Shown here one piece after another: positions 12,571 to 24,230 of a stretch of DNA of 64,000 bases. Origin of the DNA: Welwitschia mirabilis (lineage: Eukaryota > Gnetophyta > Gnetopsida > Welwitschiales). The position numbers were made by a program, and so were the translations under genes. The stretch spans positions 182,191,369-182,255,368 of the forward strand of contig JBOZIK010000001.1 in assembly GCA_051453625.1 (NCBI GenBank). Reading direction: 5' to 3'. The first letter of the stretch is position 1; each line of letters opens with the position of its first letter. The notes under the pieces are model-generated. The model searched no databases and was not told where the DNA came from. It saw only the letters and a list, made by a program, of their open reading frames with translations.

Positions 12571-14600
12571 TCCTTCTTAAATTATTCCTTAGATAAACAT
12601 CATGTTAGCAATTGAATATTTTTAACTTGACATATGTATTTATTTATGAAGTTTCCATGATTAGTAATATTTTACTTGGACATTTAGATGATAAGGTTAA
12701 CTTCATGTAATCTTTAGACATTCATACATCTATGAACTTTATTTTAAAGGAAGAAGTATTGATTCTTTTGTTTTCTTTTAATAGTACGAGTAATTAGTTG
12801 TTTTTACATGTTCTTACTTTGTTAATTATCTTATTACTCCACTTTTATCTTTACAAGTACTTGGGTATGTGGAATGTCACTTAAATCAAAAAGTAAAAAA
12901 GAAAAGAAAAAAAAATAAAAGAAAGGAAAACAAATAAAGACCATACTCTTTCATATTATATCTTAAAACATGATCATCATGATATGCTATCGCAAGTGAA
13001 CTGAGGCAAATTTTCCTAAGAAGAGCCTTTGGTAGTGTGATATAATAGCTATGGAAACTCCACTAGGGAATCAATTGGCTATGTTGTATTGGTTCTTACT
13101 TCTCTGATAGTGGTTGTAATTCCCTCATCATGGTAGAATAAATTGCACTTCAAAGATATGTAATCAATGATGTCCCTGGTATCATTACAGGCATTGCTTG
13201 TTTTCTACATTCATCCTTTCTTATTTATAGTAATTTCACATGATCACTTTAATTTTTAAATTCTAGTGTTTTTTTGATATAGTAGTTTATAAGTTCTTGT
13301 TTTAATAGCTTTTTTTCTTCTCAGTTATTATTTGATAACATTAGAGATACTTCACATTGCCATAATCATTACCTAATTAAGTGGTACTTTATAGTTTCTA
13401 CATATTGTCATGCATCTTTCATTAAGAAATTTTATGATTGTTGCTAATGGAATTTGTTATGGTAGAATTTAGGATAAGTATGTAATCTTCTTTATGTTCC
13501 TAGTTGTCCATTTTCTTTTTTTTCTTTAGCTATTTTGTTGGATTTTTTAAAGTTATTTTTCATACTTTTTTGGTATAATATTTTGGATCTAATCATTTCT
13601 TAGTTTCTTATTGATGTGTTTTCTTAGTTTATATAGAAGATTACTATTCTCTTCTTGATAGATTCCCATGATCTGATGAGTTCCAATTTTCCATAAGGTC
13701 AGGTAATTTGTGGAGTCTGTGAGCATTGCTTCTTCCTATTTAGTGCATTTTTATGTATTTTTCACACTTTCCTGCATGAGTTCCTCTCCATCTTGAGCAT
13801 GGTTTTTAGACTAATTCTTTAATTTCTACCTTCTTTCTCATTTATTTGCTTACTTTTCACATTTTTTTAGTTTGTATTTTCTCTCTAAATAGCTTATTTG
13901 ATCACTATCATTCCACATCTATTGTCCCCATGATAGATAGGATGACACTCATTTTTTTACCTTTGATGCAATTTAGAACATCTTGCTTCTTTTGTAAGGA
14001 GGATAGAACATATTTCTCGGCTTTCTTTTGTGATTTGAGCATAAATTTTTAAAATTAAAAAGGATCATATTTTAATCTTTCACATTACATATATATGATG
14101 AATTGTTTGGATTAGTTTTTATATTAATTGAATAAATTCATGGGCTTTATCTTGTAGGAGTATAGTAGCATACTCATAAAGTTTTCTTATAGCTATGTTT
14201 CAAGCCATCTAAAAACTAGAGTGCTATATCTACTCTTATCCTTTTCCCTTATGGATTTAAACTTAAGTGCATTACTCTTCTAAGATTAGCATTAGTTAAA
14301 GTCTGTCACATCAGTCCATTATCACTATTTTGTAACATTCATACACATTATCATTTTATAATCTATCAATGTTACATTTTATAATTTCTATATGTATATA
14401 ACATTCATTTATTCCATGGGAACATGATTAAGTAGGGGTCTTAGGGATATTTTTAGTATTTGTATTAGTTAATTTATTTGTGATATCTATCTTACATGAT
14501 TTAATTGAACTCAATTTACATATTCGTAGTGCTATTTGATCTTAGTTAAATTGGCTTAAAATATAGTTTATTGCTCACTTTGTTAGGGATTGATATGGCT
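12571..14600 (+). other. Non-coding 3' region of body B
   Basis: About 2 kb between integrase and the polypurine tract, with no recognisable gene. It holds an A/G-only-like tract at 12884-12941 and a hairpin cassette at 13917-13948 (CTATTGTCC...GATAGATAGG). The frame 13846-14052 is low-complexity and not called a gene. Long non-coding 3' regions are usual in Athila/Tat elements. Confidence 0.55.
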
Positions 14601-14611
14601 AAGTAGGGGGG
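14601..14611 (+). other. Polypurine tract before LTR2
   Basis: AAGTAGGGGGG is followed three bases later by TGTTGCG, the LTR start. It primes plus-strand DNA synthesis. A weaker look-alike (AAGTAGGGG) lies at about 14431-14439. Confidence 0.75.
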
Positions 14612-14614
14612 CTA

Positions 14615-15852
14615 TGTTGCGATGCTAATCTATAGGAATTTGATAGTGTATTTTGATTTCTTTTATAGGACATTTATATAGGTTTGAATGTAATACTGAT
14701 GATTATGGAGATTTAACAGAATGATCATTAAAACATGTGATTCTTACCATATTTAGACATTTCTCAGGCTTATTCTGACACTGTATACTTGGAATAAGAA
14801 TTCATCATACAGAAGACAGACTTACTTTTGAGATTAGAGATGAAAAAGCATGTCCTTCCCTTTGTTCCATGACAAGTAGGATGATAGCACTACTAACATG
14901 AATAGAAGCTATGGGACTGACAGTGGGACTTCAAGCTAATGGAGTGCCATTTAACATAGAATAACATCCTCTCTATTGTCCTCATAATAGTCAAAACAAT
15001 AACTATTTTTCTATGATTAGAAAGAATTATCTTTATAACACAGTCAAGTAATCCACTTAAGCTATTAAGTTTTCTTTTCCAACTTCTAGGGTTGAGCTTC
15101 TAGAATTTCAATGTAAAACTATAAATACCCTCTTCCTCCTTCATTTTTGTTTCCATCTTCTATACTCAATATGCTTGTGATGAAGGATTAAAGAGGAAGA
15201 GATCTATCCAGTAGCTATAGAGAGGAGTTTCCTTAGTGTTAGGATGAGTCTTTTCCATTAAGGTGCTACTATTTTATTATAAGTGGATTAAAGTTTTTTA
15301 AATCAATAAAATTACTATTTTCAATTTCAATTCTATTTATGTCCCTTATGGTTTAAGCTGGTTATAGTTTAAGTGATAATTATGTAATTTACTTAGATCA
15401 TAGGGGCAATCTTTATTAAGGTTAACTTTGGTTAGTATTAGATTTTCATTGTTATTCCATTTCCATTTCACATCGAATTCCATATTCTACATGATGTATC
15501 TCATAGTTCACATTAACTAGGAATAAGTTAAGTACTCTTCTTAATTAATTTGAATTATAGAGAAGGTAGTTCTGGTGATAATAGGATTAGGATCTAATAG
15601 AATTCATTCCACTTCCATTTGCATTTCATCTTCATTTACTGTGTATTGCATTTTATTTTGTTATTTACTTTCAGTTATTAAAAGATAAAAAGATCTTTTG
15701 GAATCAATTCTCTAACTCTAAGTCTAGTGCCTTCATTGGGATTATGACATTTAGGTGAACTTCCGTATATTCTAGCTTGTATTTTTCTACAAGGTATTTG
15801 ATTTACAATTTTACCTAAAGGATTTCAAAATTGCATAAATTCATATCACAAC
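14615..15852 (+). repeat. LTR2, shared between bodies B and C
   Basis: About 1.24 kb. It begins with TG right after the polypurine tract and ends ...CATATCACAAC before a primer site. It serves as 3' LTR of B and 5' LTR of C, the mark of a tandem array. Hairpin cassettes lie at 14849-14888 and 14966-15006. Confidence 0.85.
15119..15127 (+). promoter_or_regulatory. TATA box of LTR2
   Basis: CTATAAATA followed by ACCCTC, in the middle of the LTR as expected at the U3/R border. In LTR1 this site is a TA microsatellite. Confidence 0.6.
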
Positions 15853-15877
15853 TTTTTATTGCCATTACTGGGGAAGG
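15853..15877 (+). other. Primer-binding site after LTR2
   Basis: TTTTTATTGCCATTACTGGG then GAAGG resembles the Athila/Tat site TTTGGCGCCGTTGCCGGGGAA with transitions at C and G. It is the better preserved of the two primer sites. Confidence 0.7.
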
Positions 15878-16328
15878 CTACAAAGATCTAGAGAATTGCC
15901 ACTAACTAGATAAATATCTTAAAGATTTTCTTTAGGTTATTTATTTGAATTAGCACACTATTTTTAATGTAACTTAGAATAGGTTTATTTTAGAAAAGTT
16001 TTATTTTCTATAGTTTTTAGGAATTTTATCATCCTCTATGTCATCCCAATGACATTGGACATGATAGTTCTAAAATTTTGAAATTAATTTATGCTTTCAC
16101 AATTTTATTCTATTTATAATTTGATAATAAAGTTACTATCATCTTCTCTGTACTTCCCATAATAGCCTGGACAATAGTCTAGTTTCTTTACTTTTGGTAA
16201 TATTTTTGAGTTTTAGATTTATATTACTATGATCATCATCCTTCTTATTATCCCCATAACAAGATGGACAATGGTTTGTTGTTTTTTAATTAAGTTTTTT
16301 ATTGGTTATCTGGGCATGAAGGGACATG
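15878..16328 (+). other. 5' leader of body C with three hairpin cassettes
   Basis: Non-coding. Cassettes at 16031-16069, 16141-16184 and 16233-16277 match those in the body A leader. In the first, ATGTCA and TGACAT form a perfect inner stem. Confidence 0.6.
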
Positions 16329-17960
16329 ATGAATTTTGGTAAGAAGATAAAATATCAGAGAGAATGAAACTTGATTGAAGAAAAAATTAGAGAAGGATTA
16401 TTTAACTTCGAGCTAAATCTAGTTATGCACATTTCAATATGCAAATTCCTAGAATTGAAGAAGAAGATTTTTCTACTTTTATTGTTTTAGAATCAGATTT
16501 TGCAAAAGAAAATTGTAGTATAAAAGTAGATAGTGTTATTTATTCTTTGAATATGTAAAATGTACTGAAATCTTCACAAAAATAAAAGCAAGTTACTTTG
16601 TCTAATATTCCAATCATAATAGGAACTCCTTCCTTAAATGTAAATTCACTTTTAGAGAGTTAATTGCCAATAGAAAACATAAAATTAAAAATCCTTTTAA
16701 TTTACCTCCTAGAAATGATGTAAAATTAAGAAATTTAAGTGCATATCCAAATTTCTTGGGGGCACTTGAGGAAGATCCTTTCCAACATTTAACTGATATT
16801 AAAAAACTTGTACTTACCTCAGGGAATGGAAAACAAAATAATAATGATTGTACCTACATGATTATATCTCTAGTTACACTTAGAGGAAGAGCTAAAGCTT
16901 AGCTTAAAACTATTTCAGATAAACTTTTAAATCTTAGAGTCAAGTGTAAGAAGTATTTATCAAATGATTTTTGAGTGAAATTTTCATGAGAAGAAGAAGA
17001 GAAGAAGTATACAACTTTCAACAACAACCTCATGATAATTATGCAATAGTCTATGAATATTTTCTAATAGCTAGCCATTCTAATCCTATTGATGAATTTC
17101 ATAAAGAAGAGCTAGTAGATTATTTTTACAGTTGATTAAATGCTCTAACTAAATAACTTATAGATTTTTCTTATGAAGGCAACTTGTTGAACTTAGTCTT
17201 AGAAGAAGAAAGAGAAGACTCAACCAACTTGGTAAAATATTTTACTACTACTTTAAAGAAATATACATAAATGATAGTTGATGCAAAAATAGTAAATAAT
17301 GAAAACTCAACCTTAAACTATGAAATTTGTGAATATAACTCTTATCTAACTAAAGAGTGTCCTTTATTACCAACTTGTAAGGATATGATGTTTAAGGAAG
17401 TTTATGCTTTAAACCAATGAAAACCTAATTTTAAAAGCTAACCACAATTTCAACAAATATTAGATGGATAATCTCAATGAAAACCTTTTGAAAATAGATT
17501 AAAAAATTCCAACTTTTAACCTAATTTTAAACAAAACCAAAATGATCCACTTAGAGAATCCATAAAAGAGATGAAAACAATGCAAGAAAAAGCTAATAGG
17601 AACATTGAGAATTTAGTAAATGTACTCCAACAAACAATGCTTGCTAACCAAAGATTATAAGGGTCTCTTGCATCTCAATCTTTACCCAACTCAAATGAAG
17701 TTAAGAAAGATTTTAAGTTAGTAACACGAAGTGAAAATGATACAATACCTCCTACTCATAAGATTTTAACTTATAAAAACAATGAAATGAATGAAGAAAA
17801 TGATGCAAAAATTCTAGATTCATACAACCTTCCATCAACATCACCTACTAAAAGCTCCACTAAAAATGTCTCACAAGAAAATAAAGCAAAGAAACCACCT
17901 ACTTCTTAGCTTGATTAATTAAAGATAAATCCTACCTTTAATAAATACTTGAAAACTTTA
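16329..17960 (+). pseudogene. gag: gag relic, body C
   Basis: The frame starts ATGATGAATTTTGG, like body A. The RIEEEDFSTFIV stretch (about 16455-16490), the capsid region 16700-17200 and a zinc knuckle reading NYEICEYNSYLTKEC (17319-17363, first Cys to Tyr, His to Tyr) are visible. Many stops. About 1.6 kb, close to full length for the family's gag. Confidence 0.65.
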
Positions 17961-18480
17961 ATGCAAGAGTAAACATCAACTTGTCTTTTTGGAAACTCTT
18001 ATAAGAAAATCCTAAATATTCTAATTTGTGGAAGCACCTAGTAAGAAGAAAGCAAAAATGTATCATTTCTAACAAAGTTTTTCTTACTCAATCTCTTTCC
18101 AACTTAGTTATGAAAAAGTGTCCTAAATTCAAAGACCCCAGAGCTACAACTGTGAGTGTTATCGTAGAAGAAAATAAAAGAATTCAAAAAGCTTTAATTG
18201 ACATAAGAGAAAGTGTAAACATCATGCCTCTCCACATATGTAAGAGAATTAGGTTGAAAAATAGAATGGAACCTATATGAATTATCTTGAAATTAGCTAA
18301 TACCTCAATCAAAAAACCATTAGGAATTATCAAGAATCTAGTTATCCAAATTAAGGAAGATTTTTATCCCATAGATGTTATCATCATTGAGATAGAACAT
18401 GATGGGGGTTATCCACTCCTTTTAAGAAGAACCTTTTGTGCAACTTCCTATTATATCATCGACACATGATTTGGGATGAT
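17960..18480 (+). pseudogene. pro: Aspartic protease relic, body C
   Basis: ORF 18026-18280 ends with ALIDIRESVNIMPLHIC; the catalytic Asp is kept but the Gly of the triad is Arg. After a TGA the same frame continues KLANTSIKKPLGIIKNLVI and IIEIEHDGGYPLLL (18287-18469). The body A counterpart has LGR at the end; here it reads LRR. Confidence 0.73.
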
Positions 18481-18744
18481 GAGATGTCATTTTGGCAATA
18501 AACAATTTACATTAGGTTTTTCGATGCTGCTGAAAAGGATATAGGAACTGAGTTTAAGCTTGAAGATGAACTAAAACCAACCTTGTTTTTACAATATCGA
18601 CTAATTGAGGAGAGATTGATCATGCTACATAAATCAACTTTATACAATGACCTCACTAAACACACTTTTTTAAGTCTGAGGATGAAGAACACATTGACTA
18701 GGGAGAAATTTAACATTTTTACTTGGTAGAAAAACTTTTGTGAA

Positions 18745-18789
18745 GTATCATCCCATCTTTATCATCCCCATGATAGATGGAATAATAGC
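18745..18789 (+). repeat. Nested hairpin cassette between PR and RT, body C
   Basis: Outer arm TATCATCCCATC faces GATGGAATAATA. Inner TATCAT and ATGATA pair across CCCC. Compared with body A, the pair inside the inner stem is A-T rather than T-A, a change on both sides. Confidence 0.72.
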
Positions 18790-18939
18790 TAAAAATATCA
18801 GTCTTGAACTTAAGAAATTACCCCAAGGTTTAAAATATATTTCTCTATCCAAAAATCAAATGAAACCCTTGATAATCAATGACCTTCTTACTTCTCAATA
18901 AGAATGAAACTTAATTTCACTCTTAACTTTGAAAGAAAA

Positions 18940-20310
18940 TGCCTTTGCTTGGACACATTAAGACTTAGCTACCATTCCTCTTTTCATAGTTTAACACAAG
19001 ATTTACCTTGAAGATAATACTAAACCTATTAGTTAGCCTCAAAGAAGACTCAACCTAGCCCTTAAACAAATTATTAAAGATGAAATTATTAAACTTATGG
19101 ATGCCAAAATCATATATGCCATATGTGATAGTGGGTAAATTAGTCCTTTAACAGTAGTTCTAAAAAAATGGGGAAAATAGAGAATGTGCATCGATTTTAG
19201 AAAACTTAATGAGATTACTATAAAGGATCATTGCCCTTTACCCTTTCTTGATCAAGTACTTAATAGAATCCAAATTTAGGTCTACTATTATTTTCTTAAT
19301 CTATTGGCTCTAATCAAATTTGTATAGCAAGTGAAGACTAAGCTAAAACTACTTTTACCTCACCCTTTGAAACCTTTGCTTTTAGATGAAGGCTCTTTGG
19401 ACTTTGCAACGCCCTAGAACCTTTCAACAAGTTATGATGGAAATCTTTTCTTACATGATAGAGGATTCTATTAAAATCTTTATAGATGACTTCTCCACTT
19501 TTGGTGATACTTTTGGACAAACCATATAGAGATTATATAAAGTCCTAGATCAATGTATTGATAATGGCTTACACTTGAGTTAGGAAAAGAGTTTTTTCTT
19601 TGTCAATCATGGAATTGTATTAGGTCATTTCATTTTAAAAGAAGGGATTAGGATGAATCCCACAAAAGTTGATAACATTAAAAACCTTATCCCTATAACT
19701 AATGTCAAACAAGTTAGATCTTTCCTTGGTCAAACTAGTTTCTATCGACATTTTATTCATGATTATACTAGAATTTGTAAACCACTTCATTTCTTACTTG
19801 AAAAAGATGTTAAACTCAATTGAAATGATTTATGTCAACTTGCATTTGAAACTCTTAAGAAAAAAATTTCTTCTAAACCTATTGTCACAGGTCCCAATTG
19901 GAGTAAGATTTTGAATTTATGTGTAACACAAGCATCAGTGTTGTGGATGGGGTTCTTGACCAAAAGTATGAAAATGGTTTTAAAGTCATATCTTATCTTA
20001 GTAAAACTTTGTTCCAAGCCTAATCCGACTACACTATTATCGAGAGAGAAATGTTTGCCATTATCTTTTGCCTAGATCATATTCAACATTATCTTCTTGT
20101 CTTTTACATCTATTTTTACATAGATCCTATAGCCATCTACTATCTTATCACTAAAAAAAAACTCTAGTTCCAAACTTATTAAGTGGATTCTTCTCATGCA
20201 AGAGTTCAATCTCACTGTCATTGATAATGTTAGAAAAAATAATAGTGTTGCCAGTTATCTATCTCGACTTTCTTACTCTTATCATGAACTTTCCATAAAT
20301 GATTCTTTTC
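18940..20310 (+). pseudogene. pol: Reverse transcriptase and RNase H relic, body C
   Basis: RMCIDFRKLNEIT (about 19185-19225) and KIFIDDFSTFGD (about 19472-19510) mark the palm; both catalytic Asp residues are present. The thumb and VRSFLGQTSFYRHFIHDY segment lies at 19715-19770. RNase H runs about 19905-20290, with the GDNV/NSVASYLSRL-type end near 20230-20275. Frameshifts separate the pieces. Confidence 0.73.
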
Positions 20311-20509
20311 CAGATGAATAACTCTTTGCAATTAAGCAACTTTATCCTATCTCTTCTACTCATCTTGCTCCTTGGTATGCTAATATTATGAACTACCTTA
20401 TTACTATAAAAACTCCTCAGCATTAAATCTATAACCAATGTAAAACTTCCCATTGGATCAGTGACTATGATTGGAATGAATTCCATCTTTATAGATGTTG
20501 TAAGGATCA

Positions 20510-21694
20510 AATCATGTGTAAGTATATACCTGAGTAGGAAAGCTTAGAAATCCTAAAGCTTTGCCATGGTGGGGTATGTGGGGGATACTTTAGTGGCCAA
20601 AAAACTATCATGAAAATTCTTCACTTTGGTTTTTATTAGCCTAATATTTTTAAGGATTCATTTGACTTTTCTATAATGTGTGATACTTGTTAATATTATG
20701 GTAGCCTAATTCATTATCAAGATATGTCCTCAAACCTATAGTTGAATGTAAACCTTTTGGTTATTAGGGAATTGACTTTGAAGGCTCAATTACACCACCT
20801 TTTCATGACCAAAATTATATCCTTGTAGTGGTTGATTATGTTACTAAGTGGGTAGAAGTTGTTTCTACTACCAAAAATGATGCCGAACCATTTGCAATTT
20901 CATTTGAGCTTATATCTTTCAACATTTTGATTTTCCATGATTTATCATTAGCAAACAGGAAACTCATTTTATTAATTACCTTTTTCAAAAACTTCTTTTA
21001 TCCATTAGTGTTGAACATAGAATTGCATATACTTATCACCCTCAAAGTAATGACTAAGCTGAAAACGCAAATAGAGAAATTAAAAAGATGCTCCAAAAAT
21101 TAGTCTCTATTAATAGGAAAACATGGTCCTCTAATATTAATGATATTCTTTGGGCCTATTATACTACTTGGCGTAACTTTTTAAGTTTCTCACCATACGA
21201 ATTTGTGTACGGAAAAGTTTTTGTTTTGTCAGTTGATGTTTGCTATAATTCTTATCGATCCACCCATTAACTTAACATTTTAAATTTGGATGAAAATTTT
21301 AGAACTCGATTAATCCAACTTGACCATTTTTATGAAAAACGTACTCATGCTTTACATCATGAACTCATTCATAAAGCTCAAGCCAAGTTCAAATATGATA
21401 AAAAGATTATTTATAAGCAATTTGAACCTAGTTAACTTGTCTTTATATAACACTCACATACACCTTTTGCATAACAAGTTAAGTTCTAAATGGTTAGGTC
21501 CTTATTTTATAGAAAAAGTGCATTCAAATGGCTCAATTAAAATCTCTAATCCAAATACTAGAAAAATTCAAAAAGTTAATGAACAAAGGTTAAAAATTTA
21601 TGAGTCATCTTTTGATAAAATCTTAAACATGATAGAAGCACTTGTTTTGGAAGCCCCTCTCAAAGATTGGGACCTTTCTTTTGCCATTATCTAA
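20510..21694 (+). pseudogene. pol: Integrase relic, body C
   Basis: The HHCC domain lies about 20540-20700. ORF 20828-21103 begins with VDYVTKWVEVVSTTKNDAE (first catalytic Asp) and drifts out of frame. 21088-21270 holds LWAYYTTW and SPYEFVYGK. 21320-21694 is the C-terminal domain, with NKLSSKWLGPYFIEKV and a KVNEQRLKIYES end. It stops at TAA 21692, the natural C-terminus. This is the best preserved integrase tail of the three. Confidence 0.77.
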
Positions 21695-21756
21695 ATTTCT
21701 TCCTAACTCATTCCTTAGGTAAACATCTTGTTATCACTTAAATATCTTTAACTTGA

Positions 21757-21856
21757 NNNNNNNNNNNNNNNNNNNNNNNNNNNNNNNNNNNNNNNNNNNN
21801 NNNNNNNNNNNNNNNNNNNNNNNNNNNNNNNNNNNNNNNNNNNNNNNNNNNNNNNN
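21757..21856. other. 100-N assembly gap between body C and LTR3
   Basis: The left side is just 3' of integrase and the right side is already past the TATA region of the LTR. The hidden sequence should be the 3' non-coding region (about 2 kb in body B) and the LTR front half, far more than 100 bases. Confidence 0.85.
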
Positions 21857-22564
21857 TGTTTTCATCTTTTGTACTTAATATTCTTGTGATAGAAGATTAA
21901 AGGGTAAGAGCTCCATCAAGTAGCTAAAAAAAGGAATTCCCTTAGTGTTACGTTGAGTTTTTTCCATTTATGTGCTAATTTTTTTTGTAAATGGATGTGA
22001 AGTTCTTTAAATCAATACAATTAATTTTTATTCCAATTTTATTTATGTCCCTTATGATTTAAGTTGGTTATAATTTGTGTGACAATTTTATAATTTATTT
22101 AGATCATAAGGGCAATCTTTATCAAGGTTGACTTTGGTTAGTTTACATTTGCATTATTATTCCATTTCTCTTTCACATTGCATTCCATATTCTATTTAGT
22201 ATATCTCATAGTTCACATTGATTAGAACAAGTTAAGTGCTCTTTTTAATTAATTTAAAATATAGAGAATCTAGTTCTTGTAAAAAGAGGATTAGGATTCA
22301 ATAGAATTCATTCCACTTCCATTTACATTTCAACTTTATTCACTTTACATTGCATTTTACTTTATTATTTACTTTTAGTAATTAAAAGATAAAAAGACTA
22401 AAATACATTTGAAAATAAATTCTCTAACTCTAATCCTAGTTCCTTTATTAGGATTATGACATTTGAGTGAACTCCTGTCTATACTAGCATGTGTTTTTCT
22501 ATAAGTTATTAGATTTACAAGTTTACATAAAAGACTTTAAGATTACATAAATTCACATCACAAC
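21857..22564 (+). repeat. LTR3, 3' part only
   Basis: Matches the last 0.7 kb of LTR1 and LTR2, from TGTTTTCATCTTTTGTACTT on, and ends ATTCACATCACAAC. No primer site follows, so this is the outer 3' end of the array. Confidence 0.85.
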
Positions 22565-22960
22565 ACTCCTTTTTATATTCACTATCTACTATCATATCTA
22601 AGTAATATCTTATACTAAGTAGAGCTAAAACTCCTGCTTCCTATTCTTCTAACTCCTCTTCTAAATCTAATCAAGTAGGAGTCCTAATGGATTTTTAAAT
22701 CTCTATTAGTGTCTTGCCATAGCTTGCTATATATTTATATTTTTTAAGCCTTAAATGATTTCTTTTATGATGGTTTTTAATCCCTTTTTTACTAATGAAG
22801 CATTGTGAATAGTAGTAGAAAATGATCGCTAATACTATAGTGTCCTCTTTCTTATGCCCTCACCTAGTAGCACTAGTACTCTGTGTTTTTTACTAATTTT
22901 TACTAATGATTTCTTCTATCGAATAATATTTACTCATGACACTTAAATATCACACTATTA
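22565..22960. other. Unassigned flank
   Basis: Pyrimidine-rich sequence with a possible TATA-like GCTATATATTTATA (about 22729-22742) that recalls a generic LTR U3/R region. No partner copy is seen in the window, so no call is made. Confidence 0.3.
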
Positions 22961-22964
22961 ATAA

Positions 22965-23860
22965 TCAAGCTAATAAGATAATGGTATCTAAAAGTTTTCC
23001 ATTATGAAATAACGAGATGATATTGATGCATAGAATAAAACCCAAATCTATCTTTAATCTAGTGAGTAAGTGATATATAATGAAGATCTTATAATAGATT
23101 TCATTGGTTTTTCTAATCAAAATATTGTATAATATTATCAAATAAATAATTAAGGCATTTGAAATTATATCTTTCCTTTCAATGTTTTTAATAATATTCA
23201 TTCTACTATATACCCAAATAAAACACTACTCATATTAAGAAAAGATACATTTACAACTCTATAATTGAATATTTCCTTAAAAGAATGAGGGTAAATTTGA
23301 GGGAAATCCGTGTCATCTATGATCATTAAGAAATTAACAAAAATAGGAATAATGTATAAATTGGTACCTCTAACCTATGTTTGAAAGAAATCCTTAATGT
23401 CATCAATTTTGTGAATGGAATAAAGTTCTCTTATAATAGGATCCAGAATAGGTTGATATAACTGAATAATCATTTCTCATCCAAATTGAGCAAAGAAACC
23501 TATAAGCTAATCTCTACACATTTTAGGAAAACTAAGATTCTTTTTGTAATAATATAGTTTCTAGATCATGTTTTATATCTTCCTACAACTACTTCATGAT
23601 AGAACTAAGGTTCATATTGAGATATTTATTCTTCTAAGACTTGTTATTTCTCTCTAGAAGTTCTAGATACCTTTTTTCTAGCAATTTTTATAAGATGAAA
23701 TGAAAAGCTAATCAAAAATGAACTAAAATACAAGAAACTATGAAAATAATACACATGTTCAAGAGAAAACCTTGTTCTTAATTGCTATTAATATGTCTCA
23801 AAGATCCAAGATGTTTTGCCATAGAAATATAAGAAAATGAAGCCTGAAAAATCTTTTGAG
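22965..23860 (-). pseudogene. Relic resembling the 'putative plant transposon protein' extra ORF
   Basis: The minus-strand frame 23201-22965 reads ALIIYLIILYNILIRKTNE then FIIYHLLTRLKIDLGFIL, with the layout (hydrophobic segment, IYHLL, INLG/IDLG, then a Gly-Lys-Leu turn) that I associate with the plant transposon protein domain found as an extra ORF in gypsy elements. Decayed coding-like sequence continues upstream (to about 23860), with RVEIS/LLNLDEKW-type words interrupted by stops. No pol gene adjoins it. The identity rests on pattern recall only; it could be another transposon accessory protein. Confidence 0.35.
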
Positions 23861-23929
23861 AGAGACATCTATGAAGTGAGAAGTTAAAAATGAGATTTTG
23901 TCATTCCTTTTGCAAATAAAAAGGGTTAA

Positions 23930-24230
23930 AACCTTAAATTTTGGCACATTTTTATTTTTTGTAATAATATAGTTAAAACATCTACAACTTGAAAGACATC
24001 TAAAACATAAAAATTAGATGTCTATAAAATCAAACAAATCTCCTATTAAAAAAATTTTAATACACTTTTCTACTACTAATACGTTTGTAAAACTCAAGAC
24101 ATCTATTTCAAAAAATTAAAATGGCATACTTGCCATTTTAATGATAGACATCTACAAAACTAAATAAATCTATAATTAAATTACTAGATTTCTTAAAAAT
24201 ATCTTTAACTAATGCAATAATAATTATAAA
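23930..24230 (+). repeat. Cluster of GACATCTA(T/C)AAAA-type repeats, left side
   Basis: Copies include AAAACATCTACAACTTGAAA, AGACATCTAAAACATAAAAA, AGATGTCTATAAAATC, AAGACATCTATTTC and TAGACATCTACAAAACTAAA. The reverse-complement form recurs at 27330-27690. Such oppositely oriented short repeats are common near the ends of CACTA- or Mutator-like DNA transposons; the element type is not proven. Confidence 0.45.
24115..24142. repeat. Perfect 12-bp inverted repeat with 4-base loop
   Basis: ATTAAAATGGCA, loop TACT, TGCCATTTTAAT. It lies inside the left GACATCT repeat cluster. Confidence 0.85.

Larger units (their letters stand above)
1332..22564 (+). mobile_element. Tandem array of Athila-like Ty3/gypsy retrotransposons (bodies A, B, C; three visible LTRs)
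   Basis: The order is LTR1, body A, gap, body B, LTR2, body C, gap, LTR3, all on the plus strand and all one family. Each body reads gag, aspartic protease, reverse transcriptase, RNase H, integrase, full of stops and frameshifts. The primer sites after LTR1 and LTR2 resemble the TGGCGCCGTTGCCGGGGA-type site typical of Athila/Tat elements. Bodies B and C share LTR2 between them. A and B are separated only by a 100-N gap that jumps from integrase back to gag, so a further LTR may be hidden there. The bases outside the outermost LTRs (ACTTC at 1327-1331; ACTCC at 22565-22569) match 4 of 5, weak evidence that the block entered as one insertion. The Athila lineage is an inference from the primer site and the gag and PR style. 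Confidence 0.8.

Noticed and set aside
13846-14052. 68-codon plus-strand frame 3' of body B
   Set aside because: Overlaps a hairpin cassette in the non-coding 3' region, and no copy or family supports it.
1332-22564. A-B-C bodies as one sequence assembled three times
   Set aside because: The copies differ at many sites, including catalytic residues (DIG, NIG, DIR) and stem bases, so they are separate loci.
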